A stretch of 64,000 nucleotides of DNA from Actinomadura parmotrematis (lineage in GTDB: Bacteria; Actinomycetota; Actinomycetes; Streptosporangiales; Streptosporangiaceae): NCBI RefSeq assembly GCF_019458805.1, contig NZ_JAIBOA010000003.1:62001-126000 (forward strand), written 5' to 3'. Each line of letters opens with the position of its first letter. Position 1 is the first letter of the stretch. The notes beneath the pieces are model-generated. The model was not told the origin of the DNA, ran no database searches, and saw only the letters and a program-made list of their open reading frames with translations. The translations under genes and the position numbers were made by a program. This document shows, piece after piece, positions 51,476-59,305 of the stretch.

Positions 51476-51508
51476 GCCGTGCCCGGTCCCGCGCGGGCCG
51501 GGCACGGC
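51476..51508 (+). terminator. Terminator after aldo/keto reductase
   Basis: GCCGTGCCCGG (51476-51486) with CCGGGCACGGC (51498-51508), inner CCCGCGCGGG; followed by AATTCC. 4 bp after the stop. Confidence 0.75.
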
Positions 51509-51647
51509 AATTCCCCGCGCGGATCGCATTCCGGTGACGGGCCAATAACGGCTGTGCCCCCATTGTTCCGGTGCTGTTAACCTCGCCCGGATCCGCAACG
51601 GTGATCTGGACACGGCGTCGCCCGGATAGTTACCCTCGCAGGGCGGG

Positions 51648-51682
51648 GGAAAGGAATGCGCCGTCCTGCGGCGCGCCTTTCC
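51648..51682 (+). promoter_or_regulatory. Leader hairpin ahead of SagB-like gene
   Basis: GGAAAGG (51648-51654) with CCTTTCC (51676-51682) around GCGCCG/CGGCGC. Ends 26 bp before the GTG and leaves the GGAGGAG site free. The preceding 51509-51647 is relatively AT-rich and probably holds the promoter; it has no gene. Confidence 0.4.
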
Positions 51683-51708
51683 GCGTCCCTTCGACGGAGG
51701 AGACCCGC

Positions 51709-52638
51709 GTGCGGCTGAGGGCCTCCCGTCTCGTCGCCTTCCGCATCCGCGAGGGGCACCTGGTCGCCGAGGACCCGTGGCGGCGCCGCCGGTTCCCCCT
51801 CGGCGACGCGACGTGGGGACTGCTCGCGCAATTCCGGGAGTGGCGCACACCGGGCGACGGGGAACTCGCGCTGGCCCGGGAATTGGTCGACGCCGGACTC
51901 CTCGTCGCCGAAGGTTCCGAACAGCACTTCCGCGAGGAATCCCTCGGCGCCTGGGATATGCGGGCCGATGCGCATTCCGTGACGGCCGGCGGTCCATTCC
52001 CCGCGCCGGTGCCGCCGCGTCCGGTCGCCCTCGCGCCGCCCGTCCCGATCGACGTCGGGCTCGCCGAGGCGCTGGACGCGGGCCGCGCCGTCCGCGAGTT
52101 CGCCGCCGGGGCGCCCGTCCCCTTCGCCCACCTCGGCACCGTCCTGCACCGGACGGCGGCCGCGGACCGCCCGAACGTCACGGTGTATGCGCTGGTCAGC
52201 GCGGTGGAGCGGGTCGCGGCGGGCGCCTACCGGTACGTGCCGGGCGGGCACGGGCTGGAGCGGGTGGCGGGCCCGGTCGACGCCGCGCGGCTCTGCGGCG
52301 GCCTCGGCGCGGCGGCGGACGTCGGCGCGCTGCTCCTCTACACCTACCGGGCCGCGCCGGGGCGTCCCGCCCGCGGCCGCCGCGCCTACCGGTCGCTGTT
52401 CCTCGACCTCGGCGAGGCCAGCCGGACCGCCCACCTGGCGGCGTGCGCGCTCGGCCTCGGCGCGTTCTTCACCGCCGCGATCCGCGACGAGGCCGCCGAG
52501 GCCGTCCTCGGGCCGGAGCGCGCGGGGGAGATCCCGCTCGGCGTGACCGGGCTCGGCGTGCCCGGCCCCGCCGAGGCGCGGCGCCCGCGCGTCCTGACCG
52601 GCCCGCCCCTCACGCCGGCATCCGTCACGCCGGCATGA
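51709..52638 (+). CDS. SagB/ThcOx-type nitroreductase-family oxidoreductase
   Basis: 309 residues. An N-terminal domain of about 110 residues ('FRIREGHLVAEDPWRRRRFP', small winged-helix-like) precedes an FMN-dependent nitroreductase-like domain ('RAVREFAAGAPVPFAHLGTVLHRT', 'YRYVPGGHGLERVAG', 'SLFLDLGEASRTAHLAACALGLGAFFTAAI'). This two-part architecture is that of SagB azoline dehydrogenases. No YcaO cyclodehydratase or precursor peptide is nearby, so the substrate is open. GTG 51709 after GGAGGAG. Overlaps the convergent SDR gene by 14 bp. Confidence 0.78.
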   Translation: MRLRASRLVAFRIREGHLVAEDPWRRRRFPLGDATWGLLAQFREWRTPGDGELALARELVDAGLLVAEGSEQHFREESLGAWDMRADAHSVTAGGPFPAPVPPRPVALAPPVPIDVGLAEALDAGRAVREFAAGAPVPFAHLGTVLHRTAAADRPNVTVYALVSAVERVAAGAYRYVPGGHGLERVAGPVDAARLCGGLGAAADVGALLLYTYRAAPGRPARGRRAYRSLFLDLGEASRTAHLAACALGLGAFFTAAIRDEAAEAVLGPERAGEIPLGVTGLGVPGPAEARRPRVLTGPPLTPASVTPA

Positions 52639-53398
52639 TCGGGCCGAGCCAGGTGCCGCCGCACACGTTCAGGGTCTGCCCGGTGACGTAGGCGCCGTCG
52701 GGGCCGGCGAGGAACGCGACGGCGCCGGCGATCTCGCCGGCCTCGCCGAGCCGCCCGAGCGCGGTGACCGCGGTCAGCCCGGCGACGGCCGCGGGCACCG
52801 CCCGGTGCCCGGCCGTCATGTCCGTGACGACCACGCCGGGCGCGACCGTGTTGACGGTGATGCCGCGGCCGCCGAGCTGGTTGGCCAGCGACGGCGTCAT
52901 CGCGTCGGCGGCGGCCTTCGACATCGTGTAGGCGATCTGCGGGGACACCGCGATGCGCGTCGAGGCCGTCGACCCGACGGTGACGACGCGGGCGCCGTCG
53001 TTCAGCAGCGGCAGCGCCCGCTGCAGCACGAAGAACGGCGTCCGCACGTTCACCGTGAAGATCCGGTCGAACTCCTCCGGGGTGACCGCCTGGACCGGGC
53101 TCATCGACGCGATGCCGGCGTTGTTCACGAGGACGTCCAGGCCGCGGCCCGCAAGGTGCGGCGCGAGCCCGTCGAACAGGACGTCGGCGGCGTCGGGGCG
53201 GGCGAAGTCGGCGCCGACGGCGAAGGCCCGCCCGCCCTTGCCCTCGATGCCCGCCACGACCTCGTCCGCCGCCTCGCGGTTCGCGCCGTAGTGGACGGCG
53301 ACGAGCGCGCCGTCCGCGGCGAGCCGCTCGGCCACCGCCCGGCCGATCCCGCGCGAGCCGCCGGTCACCAGAGCCGTCCTGCCGGTCGTCGTGGTCAT
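52625..53398 (-). CDS. Short-chain dehydrogenase/reductase
   Basis: 257 residues, classical SDR. 'ALVTGGSRGIGRAVAERL' (cofactor loop), 'VLVNNAGIASMSP' (NNAG), 'VVTVGSTAS', 'YTMSKAAADAMTPSLANQL' (YxxxK) and 'TVAPGVVVTDM'. FabG-like, NADP(H) type; role unknown. ATG 53398 after AAGGAC. Divergent from the SepF-like gene with a 150-bp gap. Confidence 0.92.
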   Translation of the reverse strand: MTTTTGRTALVTGGSRGIGRAVAERLAADGALVAVHYGANREAADEVVAGIEGKGGRAFAVGADFARPDAADVLFDGLAPHLAGRGLDVLVNNAGIASMSPVQAVTPEEFDRIFTVNVRTPFFVLQRALPLLNDGARVVTVGSTASTRIAVSPQIAYTMSKAAADAMTPSLANQLGGRGITVNTVAPGVVVTDMTAGHRAVPAAVAGLTAVTALGRLGEAGEIAGAVAFLAGPDGAYVTGQTLNVCGGTWLGPIMPA

Positions 53399-53550
53399 GT
53401 CCTTCTCCTTCTCCCCGGGGGCGGTGCGCCCTCCCGACACCCCGGAGACTGGCCGCGGCGGCTGACCGCCGGCGCACCGCGCACTGACCGCCGCTGACCA
53501 CGGCGCGGGACTACCCATCGGCGGGGCAAGGTGGGGACACTTGCGTCGTG

Positions 53551-53802
53551 ATGGTGAAGACACTGCGCCCGAACGACTACAACGAGGCGCTGCACGTGGG
53601 GCACTTCTTCCGGAACAAGCGCGTTCCGGTCGTCATGGACCTCACGGCCCTCCCCGACCCGGTGGCCCGGCAGTTCGTCGACTTCGCCGCGGGCCTCGTC
53701 TTCGGTCGCGGCGGCGACCTGGACCGCCTCGCCCCGAAGCTGTTCCTGCTGGTCCCCGCCGGCATCGCCCGCCCCGCCGTCCCGATCGAGAACGCCGGGT
53801 AG
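53551..53802 (+). CDS. SepF-like protein
   Basis: 83 residues. 'KTLRPNDYNEALHVGHFFRN', 'VPVVMDLTALPDPVARQFVDFAAGLVFGRGG' and 'PKLFLLVPAG' reproduce the whole C-terminal SepF (DUF552) fold, which binds FtsZ. The N-terminal membrane-binding helix and linker of true SepF (about 150-200 residues) are missing. It is therefore a paralogue of the short kind present in several actinomycetes (SepF-like), far from ftsZ/ftsQ. Start ATG 53551 or the adjacent GTG 53548. It ends 27 bp before the convergent M56 gene. Confidence 0.85.
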   Translation: MVKTLRPNDYNEALHVGHFFRNKRVPVVMDLTALPDPVARQFVDFAAGLVFGRGGDLDRLAPKLFLLVPAGIARPAVPIENAG

Positions 53803-53829
53803 GCGGGTCTGGAACGCAAGGGTCCGGGG

Positions 53830-54750
53830 TCAGGCGCCGGCCGCTTCGAGGAGGTCTTCCAGGTCGCCCGCCGCTTCGGCGGTGCACAGGCCGGTGAGCA
53901 GGAGGACCGCGGCGACGGCGGCGATGAGCGGGAGCCGGCGGCGCGGGGGCGCGGCCATCAGCGCGGCGACGCGGCGGGGCAGGGGGCCGCCGGCGGCGAG
54001 TTCGGCGCCGGCGATGCCGAGCGCGGTGACGGCGCGGCGGGGGCCGCCGGCTCTGAGGAGGGCGGCCTTGGCGACGGTGCGGGCGACCAAGCGGCGGTCG
54101 CCGCAGCCGCGGGCGGCGTGCTCATCGGCCCACCGTTCGATGGTGTAGGCGGTGGCCCGTTCCAGGGGGCGGAGGAGCGGGTTCAGGGACGCGGCCAGCC
54201 GGGTGGCGGCGGCGAACCAGTGGTGGCGGGCGTGCAGGTGGACGCGTTCGTGGGCGATGAGGACGCCCCGTTCGGGTCCGGTGAGCCCGGCGAGCATGCG
54301 GGTGGAGACGACGATGCGGCCGGGGGCGCCGGGGAGGGTGTAGGCGTCGGCGGGGCCGTCGAGGATGACGACGTCGCCGGTGCCGGGTAGGCGGCGCGCT
54401 TCGCGTGCCGCCGCCAGCAGCGCCCGGCCGCGATGCCAGAGCGCGCGGGCGGCGGTGAGGGCGGCGGCGGACAGGGCGAGGCCGGCGGCCAGGGAGACCA
54501 GCCGGGCGGTCGGGTCGGTGCCGGCCAGGGCGGTGCGTGAGAGCCTGCCGAGGCTCGCGACCAGCGGGATGCGGACGAGGCCCGCGATGGCCAGCAGGCC
54601 GAGCGCGGTCGTGCTGGCGGCGGCCAGGAGCAGCGCGGCGGCGGTGAGCAGCCAGGTCGCCGCGCGCGGATCGAGCCGGGCGGCCAGCCACCGGGCCGAC
54701 AGCGCGGCGGCCACGGGCGGGAGCAACGGCAGGTAGACGGCCAGGTGCAC
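53830..54750 (-). CDS. M56-family membrane metallopeptidase (BlaR1-like)
   Basis: 306 residues. Four to five membrane helices; zinc motif HERVH (167-171) followed by 'ERWADEHAAR' (206-215), which supplies the third ligand. BlaR1/MecR1 members sense an outside signal and destroy the partner BlaI repressor; this one lacks a penicillin-binding sensor domain. GTG 54750 follows AGGAG. It lies 8 bp after the blaI-type gene, the standard two-gene order. Confidence 0.9.
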   Translation of the reverse strand: MHLAVYLPLLPPVAAALSARWLAARLDPRAATWLLTAAALLLAAASTTALGLLAIAGLVRIPLVASLGRLSRTALAGTDPTARLVSLAAGLALSAAALTAARALWHRGRALLAAAREARRLPGTGDVVILDGPADAYTLPGAPGRIVVSTRMLAGLTGPERGVLIAHERVHLHARHHWFAAATRLAASLNPLLRPLERATAYTIERWADEHAARGCGDRRLVARTVAKAALLRAGGPRRAVTALGIAGAELAAGGPLPRRVAALMAAPPRRRLPLIAAVAAVLLLTGLCTAEAAGDLEDLLEAAGA

Positions 54751-54758
54751 GACGTCTC

Positions 54759-55133
54759 CTAGGCAGGTCCGTCATCGGCCAGCAGGCGGCGGAACAGCGC
54801 CTCGTCCTGGGGGGACAGCTCGTCCACGAAGCGCATGAGGACGGCGTCGCGGTCCTGCTCGCGCTCCAGGAGCTGCCGCATCCGGCGGGCGGCCGTCCCG
54901 GCGGCGTCCAGGACCGGGCTGTAGATGTAGGCCCGCCCGCGCCGCTCCCGGTTCAGGGTGCCCTTGGCGTGCAAGCGGGTCAGTGCGGTGACGACGGTGG
55001 AGTAGCCGGCCCGGCCGTCCAGCCGCGCGGCGGCCTCGCCGGGGGAGAGAGGCCCGTCCGCGGCCTGCAGCACGGCCAGCAGCTCGGCTTCCAGCGCGCC
55101 CCAGGGGCGCCGCGAACTCGTGCCCTCGCCCAT
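54759..55133 (-). CDS. BlaI/MecI/CopY-family repressor
   Basis: 124 residues. Winged HTH '[25 protein letters not shown]' and '[30 protein letters not shown]', then the dimerisation helix with '[17 protein letters not shown]'. Proteolysed or released by the M56 partner downstream. ATG 55133. The divergent gap to the DedA fragment/uppP genes carries three regularly spaced operator sites (55164-55214), so it most likely controls both its own operon and uppP. Confidence 0.92.
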   Translation of the reverse strand: MGEGTSSRRPWGALEAELLAVLQAADGPLSPGEAAARLDGRAGYSTVVTALTRLHAKGTLNRERRGRAYIYSPVLDAAGTAARRMRQLLEREQDRDAVLMRFVDELSPQDEALFRRLLADDGPA

Positions 55134-55163
55134 GTCCCGCCGGATCTCCGCTCGCCATCACCA

Positions 55164-55214
55164 TCTACTTGATGTAGAACTTCTACTTCATGTAGAAGTT
55201 CTACATCAAGTAGA
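55164..55214. promoter_or_regulatory. Triple BlaI-type operator, 18-bp period
   Basis: Three 13-bp palindromes of the form CTACWTSAWGTAG begin at 55165, 55183 and 55201, exactly 18 bp apart. The whole is a perfect inverted repeat of 23 bp (55164-55186 with 55192-55214, spacer TTCAT). CTAC...GTAG half-sites fit BlaI/MecI-type operators. It occupies the divergent promoter region, 30 bp from the blaI start. Confidence 0.9.
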
Positions 55215-55257
55215 AGCGACTGTAGTGCCGGTCGGACCTTCGGCGAAACGGGGAACC

Positions 55258-55536
55258 ATGACGGCTGCGCTCGATCCCCTGGACGCGACGTCCCTGCTGT
55301 CCGGCCTGGGGACGTTCGGGGTGCTCGCGGTCCTGTTCGCCGAGACCGGGCTGCTGATCGGCTTCTTCCTGCCGGGCGACTCGCTGCTGTTCACCGCCGG
55401 GCTGCTGTGCACGCCGCCGGCCGGTCCGTCCCGCCTCTGTCCGGGCGGCCGCGCCCTCGGCGGCGCCCGGCCCGCCCCGCTCCCCGTCCGCCGCCACCGC
55501 CGCGCCCGCGGCCGCCACGAAAGCAGGACCGCATGA
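55258..55536 (+). pseudogene. Truncated DedA-family membrane protein
   Basis: 92 codons. Residues 1-50 ('[32 protein letters not shown]') are the N-terminal signature of DedA/SNARE-associated proteins, which flip undecaprenyl phosphate. After 'GLLC' the frame turns into Pro/Arg/Gly sequence and stops in the uppP start (the ATG of uppP overlaps the stop, TGA). A full DedA has about 200 residues, so roughly 150 are missing; no other frame restores them. It may be a deletion remnant or a short leader ORF coupled to uppP. Confidence 0.65.
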
Positions 55537-56369
55537 CCGCGATCACCATCGGCCAGGCCGTGATCCTCGGCGTCGTCGAGGGGCTGACGGAGTTCCTGCC
55601 CGTCTCCTCCACCGGCCACCTGAAGATCGTCGAAGGGCTGCTGGGGATCCCCGTCGACGACGACGCCGTGGTCGGGTTCACCGCGGTCATCCAGGTCGGC
55701 GCGATCGCCGCCGTCCTGCTCTACTTCTTCGCCGACATCGTCCGCATCGCCGGGGCCTGGCTGCGCGGTGTCGCGAACGAGCGGCACCGGGACGCCCACG
55801 ACTACAGGTTCGCCTGGTGGGTCGTCTACGCCACCGTCCCCGTCGTCCTGGCCGGCCTGGCCGCCAAGCCCCTCATCGACGGGCCGCTCGCCTCCCTGTG
55901 GGTCGTCGCCGGATCATTGATCGCCGGCAGCGGCTTCATGTGGGCCGCCGACCGGTACGGCCGCCACGGGCGCGGCGAGGCCGACGTCACCCGCACCGAC
56001 GCCCTGCTGGTCGGCTCCGCGCAGATCCTCGCGCTGCTCTTCCCCGGCTTCTCCCGCTCCGGCGCCACCATGTCCACCGGCCTGCTGCGCGGCCTGGACC
56101 GCGTCGCCGCCACCCGCCTGTCCTTCTTCCTCGGCATCCCCGCCCTCACCGGCGCCGGCCTCTACGAACTCAAGGACGCCCTCGGCGCCGGCACGGCCAC
56201 CGCCCCGCTCCTGGTCGGCACGGCCGTCTCGTTCGCCGTCGCCTACGCCTCCATCGCCTGGCTGCTGCGCTACGTCGCCCGCCGCACCTTCACCGCCTTC
56301 GTCCTCTACCGGCTGGCCGTCGCCGCCCTCCTCATCGGCCTGCTCGCCGCCGGGACCGTCTCCTCCTGA
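55533..56369 (+). CDS. uppP: Undecaprenyl-diphosphatase UppP (BacA)
   Basis: 278 residues, eight or more membrane segments. Catalytic motifs '[14 protein letters not shown]' (16-29) and '[14 protein letters not shown]' (about 170-183). Recycles undecaprenyl pyrophosphate to the monophosphate carrier of cell-wall precursors and gives bacitracin tolerance. ATG overlaps the stop of the DedA fragment; weak CAGGA site. Downstream of the triple BlaI-type operator, so induction by envelope stress or antibiotics is likely. Confidence 0.95.
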   Translation: MTAITIGQAVILGVVEGLTEFLPVSSTGHLKIVEGLLGIPVDDDAVVGFTAVIQVGAIAAVLLYFFADIVRIAGAWLRGVANERHRDAHDYRFAWWVVYATVPVVLAGLAAKPLIDGPLASLWVVAGSLIAGSGFMWAADRYGRHGRGEADVTRTDALLVGSAQILALLFPGFSRSGATMSTGLLRGLDRVAATRLSFFLGIPALTGAGLYELKDALGAGTATAPLLVGTAVSFAVAYASIAWLLRYVARRTFTAFVLYRLAVAALLIGLLAAGTVSS

Positions 56370-56418
56370 CCGCACCGGCGCGGGCCCGGATGTCGGTGCC
56401 GCCTCCTACGCTGCCCCC

Positions 56419-56838
56419 GTGACGAACCCCGCCTTCCCGGACCTCATCGACCTCGCCGACGACCTGGGCGACAGCGTCGTCCTGCGGATCTCCCACGCCG
56501 AGGACGGCTGCCTGGTCGGCGAGATCGAGGTGCGCAGCCCGTTCGTCGGCGGCCGCCTGCTCGAAGTGATCCACCCCGACTGCCTGGACGACTGGGAGGT
56601 CGTGCTGGACGACCTGGCGCGCGGCGACAACACCGCCTGGCGCGAGGGCAGGGACCGCAACGAGATCTGGATCGAGGAGGACGAGGGCGGGCCCCTGCGC
56701 GTCACGGTCGTCGACGCGGCGGGCTCGCTGGCGAGCGCCGAACTCCTGATCGAGGTCGCCGACGACTGGCTCGACGACCACTACGACCGGCTGGACGCCG
56801 TCCGGGACGCTTGGAGCGGCCTCGTCGTCAGCGGGTGA
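56419..56838 (+). CDS. DUF5959-like protein
   Basis: 139 residues from a GTG. Acidic, beta-rich: 'DLIDLADDLGDSVVLRISH', 'EIEVRSPFVGGRLLEVIHPDCLDDWEVVLDDLARGD'. This matches the layout of the actinobacterial DUF5959 family (an IxVxSxFVxGRL strand followed by a LxxLxAG segment). Function unknown. It stands 49 bp after uppP and may or may not share its transcript. 56839-56966 downstream holds no clear gene. Confidence 0.65.
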   Translation: MTNPAFPDLIDLADDLGDSVVLRISHAEDGCLVGEIEVRSPFVGGRLLEVIHPDCLDDWEVVLDDLARGDNTAWREGRDRNEIWIEEDEGGPLRVTVVDAAGSLASAELLIEVADDWLDDHYDRLDAVRDAWSGLVVSG

Positions 56839-56966
56839 GGACGGGCGTCCGGCGGCGAGGTCGTCGTGGGCGTCGCGGGCGACCCGCATCAGCTCGGGGC
56901 GGTCGGGGGACGCTGTCATGATCATGCGGGTGGCGCCGGTGAGGTCCATGCCGGGAGCGCGGGCGG

Positions 56967-57509
56967 CTAGCGGCGCCCGCCGAAGGTCCACCGGTGGACC
57001 TCGACGGCGGCGTAGGCGCCCGCGGTGAGGACGGCGCGCGCCGCGTCCGCGTCCGCCGCCCGCAGCAGCGCGGCCGTGCCGAGCCAGGCGGCGCCGTCGT
57101 CCGACAGCAGCGGCCCGTAGGCGACCAGGTCGTCCCAGTCGGCGGGCGGCTCCAGGTCGGCGCCGGGGCCCGCGCCGAGGCCGAGCACCAGGTAGTGCTC
57201 GCCGCCGCTCCGGCCGCCGGGGAACTCCCACATGGTGCGGCCCAGCAGGTTCCGCCACCGGCGCAGCAGGACGTCCTGGTACACGCCCGCCTGGTAGCCC
57301 GGCTCGTCGAAGGCGAACGCGCGGGCCGCCGCGGCGTCCGGCAGGTCGACGATGTGGACGCTCCCCGTCGCCGCCTCGCCGGCGAAGGTCGGGCCGCGGG
57401 CGATCAGCTCCTGCGCGAAACGGTCCATGTAGGACCAGTGCGCCTCCACCAGCTCGTCGCGCAGGGACGCCGCCCCGGGCCGGTCGCGGTGGTAGCAGAA
57501 GAACTCCAT
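56967..57509 (-). CDS. YciI-like protein with two tandem domains
   Basis: 180 residues. Residues 1-90 are a YCII dimeric alpha/beta-barrel domain ('FFCYHRDRPG', 'HWSYMDRFAQELIARGPTF', 'GSVHIVDLPDAAAARAFAFDEPGYQAGVY'). Residues about 98-180 repeat the pattern in weaker form ('YLVLGLGAGPGADL', 'LLRAADADAARAVLTAGAYAAVEVHRW'). Single YciI proteins dimerise, so the tandem form may be a built-in dimer. Enzymatic role unknown. ATG 57509. Confidence 0.8.
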   Translation of the reverse strand: MEFFCYHRDRPGAASLRDELVEAHWSYMDRFAQELIARGPTFAGEAATGSVHIVDLPDAAAARAFAFDEPGYQAGVYQDVLLRRWRNLLGRTMWEFPGGRSGGEHYLVLGLGAGPGADLEPPADWDDLVAYGPLLSDDGAAWLGTAALLRAADADAARAVLTAGAYAAVEVHRWTFGGRR

Positions 57510-57551
57510 CCCCCCACCCTTCACCACCGCCGCCGCGCGGGCCACCCGGTT

Positions 57552-58226
57552 TCAGGCGGGCCGGCCGGCGGCGAACGGCCCATCGAGGGCGGCCCACTGC
57601 AGCAGCAGGATGGTCTTGCCGTCCGCGATGCGCCCGTCGCGGCACATGGCGAGGGCCTCGGCGAAGGGCAGTTCGAGCACCTCGATGTCCTCGCCGTCCT
57701 CCTCCAGGCCGCCGCCGTCGCCGGTGCGGTCGGCCGCGGTGTAGGGGGCGGCGTAGAAGAACAGGCGCTCGGTGACCGACCCGGGGCTCATGTAGGCGTC
57801 CAGGACCCGGGTGACCGGGCCGAGCGCGACGCCGAGCTCCTCGGCGCTCTCGCGCCGGATCGCGGCGGGCGGGTCGTCGCCGTCGAGCAGCCCGGCGGCG
57901 GCCTCGACGAGCATGCCGTCGGGGTGGTCGTTGACGTAGGCGGGGTAGCGGAACTGGCGGGTGAGCAGCACGAGCCCGCGCTCGGCGTCGTAGGGCAGGA
58001 CGACCGCGCCGTCGCCGCGGTCGTAGGTCTCGCGCTGCTGGGTGATCCAGCGGCCGTCGCGGCGCCGGTAGTCGAAGGTGGTGCGGCGCAGCACGTGCCA
58101 GCCCCGCGAGGTCAGCTCGACGTCGCGGACGACGACGCCGGGGTTGCGGTCCAGGCCGCGCCCGGCGCGGTCGAGCCCGGTGCGGCCCCGGTGGTCGGGG
58201 ACGTCGACGCCCGGCCGGCCGCTCAC
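57552..58226 (-). CDS. Nudix hydrolase, NudK/YffH (GDP-mannose pyrophosphatase)-like
   Basis: 224 residues. 'QRETYDRGDGAVVLPYD', 'VLLTRQFRYPAYVN' and the Nudix box 'AAGLLDGDDPPAAIRRESAEELG' (written here in two parts: AAGLLDGDDPP and AAIRRESAEELG) match the NudK subfamily, in which the loop is one residue shorter than the canonical GX5EX7REUXEEXGU. Hydrolyses nucleotide sugars or ADP-ribose with Mg. GTG 58226 after GGAGG overlaps the stop of the DUF4406 gene, so the pair is co-translated. Confidence 0.87.
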   Translation of the reverse strand: MSGRPGVDVPDHRGRTGLDRAGRGLDRNPGVVVRDVELTSRGWHVLRRTTFDYRRRDGRWITQQRETYDRGDGAVVLPYDAERGLVLLTRQFRYPAYVNDHPDGMLVEAAAGLLDGDDPPAAIRRESAEELGVALGPVTRVLDAYMSPGSVTERLFFYAAPYTAADRTGDGGGLEEDGEDIEVLELPFAEALAMCRDGRIADGKTILLLQWAALDGPFAAGRPA

Positions 58227-58498
58227 CCGGCCTCCTGCGGGACGCGGCGCGGGATCTCGGCGACGTCGCGGCAGACGGGCAGGCCGCGGCGCCGCGCGGC
58301 GGCGACGTCCTGGCCGGCGCCGGCGGACGCGCCGGGCGGCGCCGCCCACTCGCCGATCATCGGGACGTGGCCGGCGGCGAGGACCGGCCACGCCGCGGCC
58401 TCCAGGCGGGCGAGGTTCGCGGCCATGGCGGCCGGGTCGCCACCGGTGCCGGAGCGGTAAGGCCCGGCGATCGGGATCGGCATCGGCTCATCGATCAT
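58223..58498 (-). CDS. DUF4406 / nucleoside 2-deoxyribosyltransferase-like protein
   Basis: 91 residues. 'PIPIAGPYRSGTGGDPAAMAANLARLE' and 'LAAGHVPMIGEW' follow the DUF4406 pattern, a small Rossmann-like relative of nucleoside 2-deoxyribosyltransferases. The protein is shorter than the enzymes (about 150 residues), and catalysis is not assured. ATG 58498. It is divergent from the DeoR-type regulator with only 48 bp between starts, and overlaps the Nudix gene downstream; together these suggest nucleotide or nucleotide-sugar turnover. Confidence 0.75.
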   Translation of the reverse strand: MIDEPMPIPIAGPYRSGTGGDPAAMAANLARLEAAAWPVLAAGHVPMIGEWAAPPGASAGAGQDVAAARRRGLPVCRDVAEIPRRVPQEAG

Positions 58499-58546
58499 GT
58501 CCGCTACGATACATGCAGAAACGTGCAACAACGAGAAAGAGTGCGC
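58499..58546. promoter_or_regulatory. Divergent DeoR/DUF4406 promoter region
   Basis: Within 48 bp, CATGCAGAAACGTGCAACA contains two TGCA half-sites 11 bp apart (58514 and 58524 region). It is the AT-richest part of the surroundings and the likely binding place of the DeoR protein. Confidence 0.4.
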
Positions 58547-59305
58547 ATGCTGGCTGCTGAACGGCGCGACCACCTGCTCGGCCTGCTCGCCCGCGACGGC
58601 AAGATCGTCGCCAAGGAGGTGGCCGCCGGCCTCGGCATCTCCGAGGACAGCGTGCGCCGCGACCTGCGCGACCTCGCCGCCGAAGGGCTCTGCCACCGCG
58701 TCTACGGCGGGGCGCTCCCCGTCTCGCCCGCCGAGGCCGACTACGCCGCCCGCGCGTCCGTCGCCCCGGCCGGCAAGCGCAAGGTCGCCGCGGCGGCCGC
58801 CGCCCTCGTCCGGCCCGGCGGCACCCTGATCCTGGACGGCGGCACCACCGCCCTCGCCGTCGCCGGCCTGCTCCCCCCGGACCTGGCCTGCACCGTGATC
58901 ACCCACAGCCCGACGATCGCCGTCGCGCTGCTCGGCCACCCGCGCGCCGAGGTCCTGATGCTCGGCGGCCGGATCTTCAAGCACTCGGCGGTCGCCTGCG
59001 GCGCCGCCGCCGTCGAGGCCGCCCAGAACGTCTCCGCCGACCTCTGCCTGCTCGGCGTCACCGGCGTCCATCCCGCCGCGGGCCTCACCACCGGCGACGC
59101 CGAGGAGGCCGCGATGAAGCGCGCCCTCGCCGCCCGCGCCGCCGACACCTACGTCCTCGCCTCGGCCGAGAAGATCGGCACCGCCTCGCCCTACCGCGTC
59201 CTCCCCTTCGACGCCGTCACCGCCGTCATCACCGACGCCGACCCCGCCCATCCCGTCCTGGAGGAACTCGCCACGAACGGCGTCCCCCTCCTCCCGGCCC
59301 CCTGA
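58547..59305 (+). CDS. DeoR-family transcriptional regulator
   Basis: 252 residues. N-terminal HTH 'RRDHLLGLLARDGKIVAKEVAAGLGISEDSVRRDLRDLAAEG' (two pieces of the usual DeoR start), then 'HRVYGGALP' and the C-terminal sugar-phosphate-binding (DeoRC) domain with 'LILDGGTTALAVA' and 'VMLGGRI'-like 'VLMLGGRIFKHS', 'GVTGVHPAAGLTT'. Effector presumably a phosphorylated sugar or nucleoside. ATG 58547 with a weak GAGAAAGAG. Likely regulates the divergent DUF4406-Nudix pair. Confidence 0.9.
   Translation: MLAAERRDHLLGLLARDGKIVAKEVAAGLGISEDSVRRDLRDLAAEGLCHRVYGGALPVSPAEADYAARASVAPAGKRKVAAAAAALVRPGGTLILDGGTTALAVAGLLPPDLACTVITHSPTIAVALLGHPRAEVLMLGGRIFKHSAVACGAAAVEAAQNVSADLCLLGVTGVHPAAGLTTGDAEEAAMKRALAARAADTYVLASAEKIGTASPYRVLPFDAVTAVITDADPAHPVLEELATNGVPLLPAP

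Noticed and set aside
51709-53398. RiPP gene cluster around the SagB-like gene
   Set aside because: No YcaO, no E1-like protein, no precursor peptide and no transporter in the neighbourhood.
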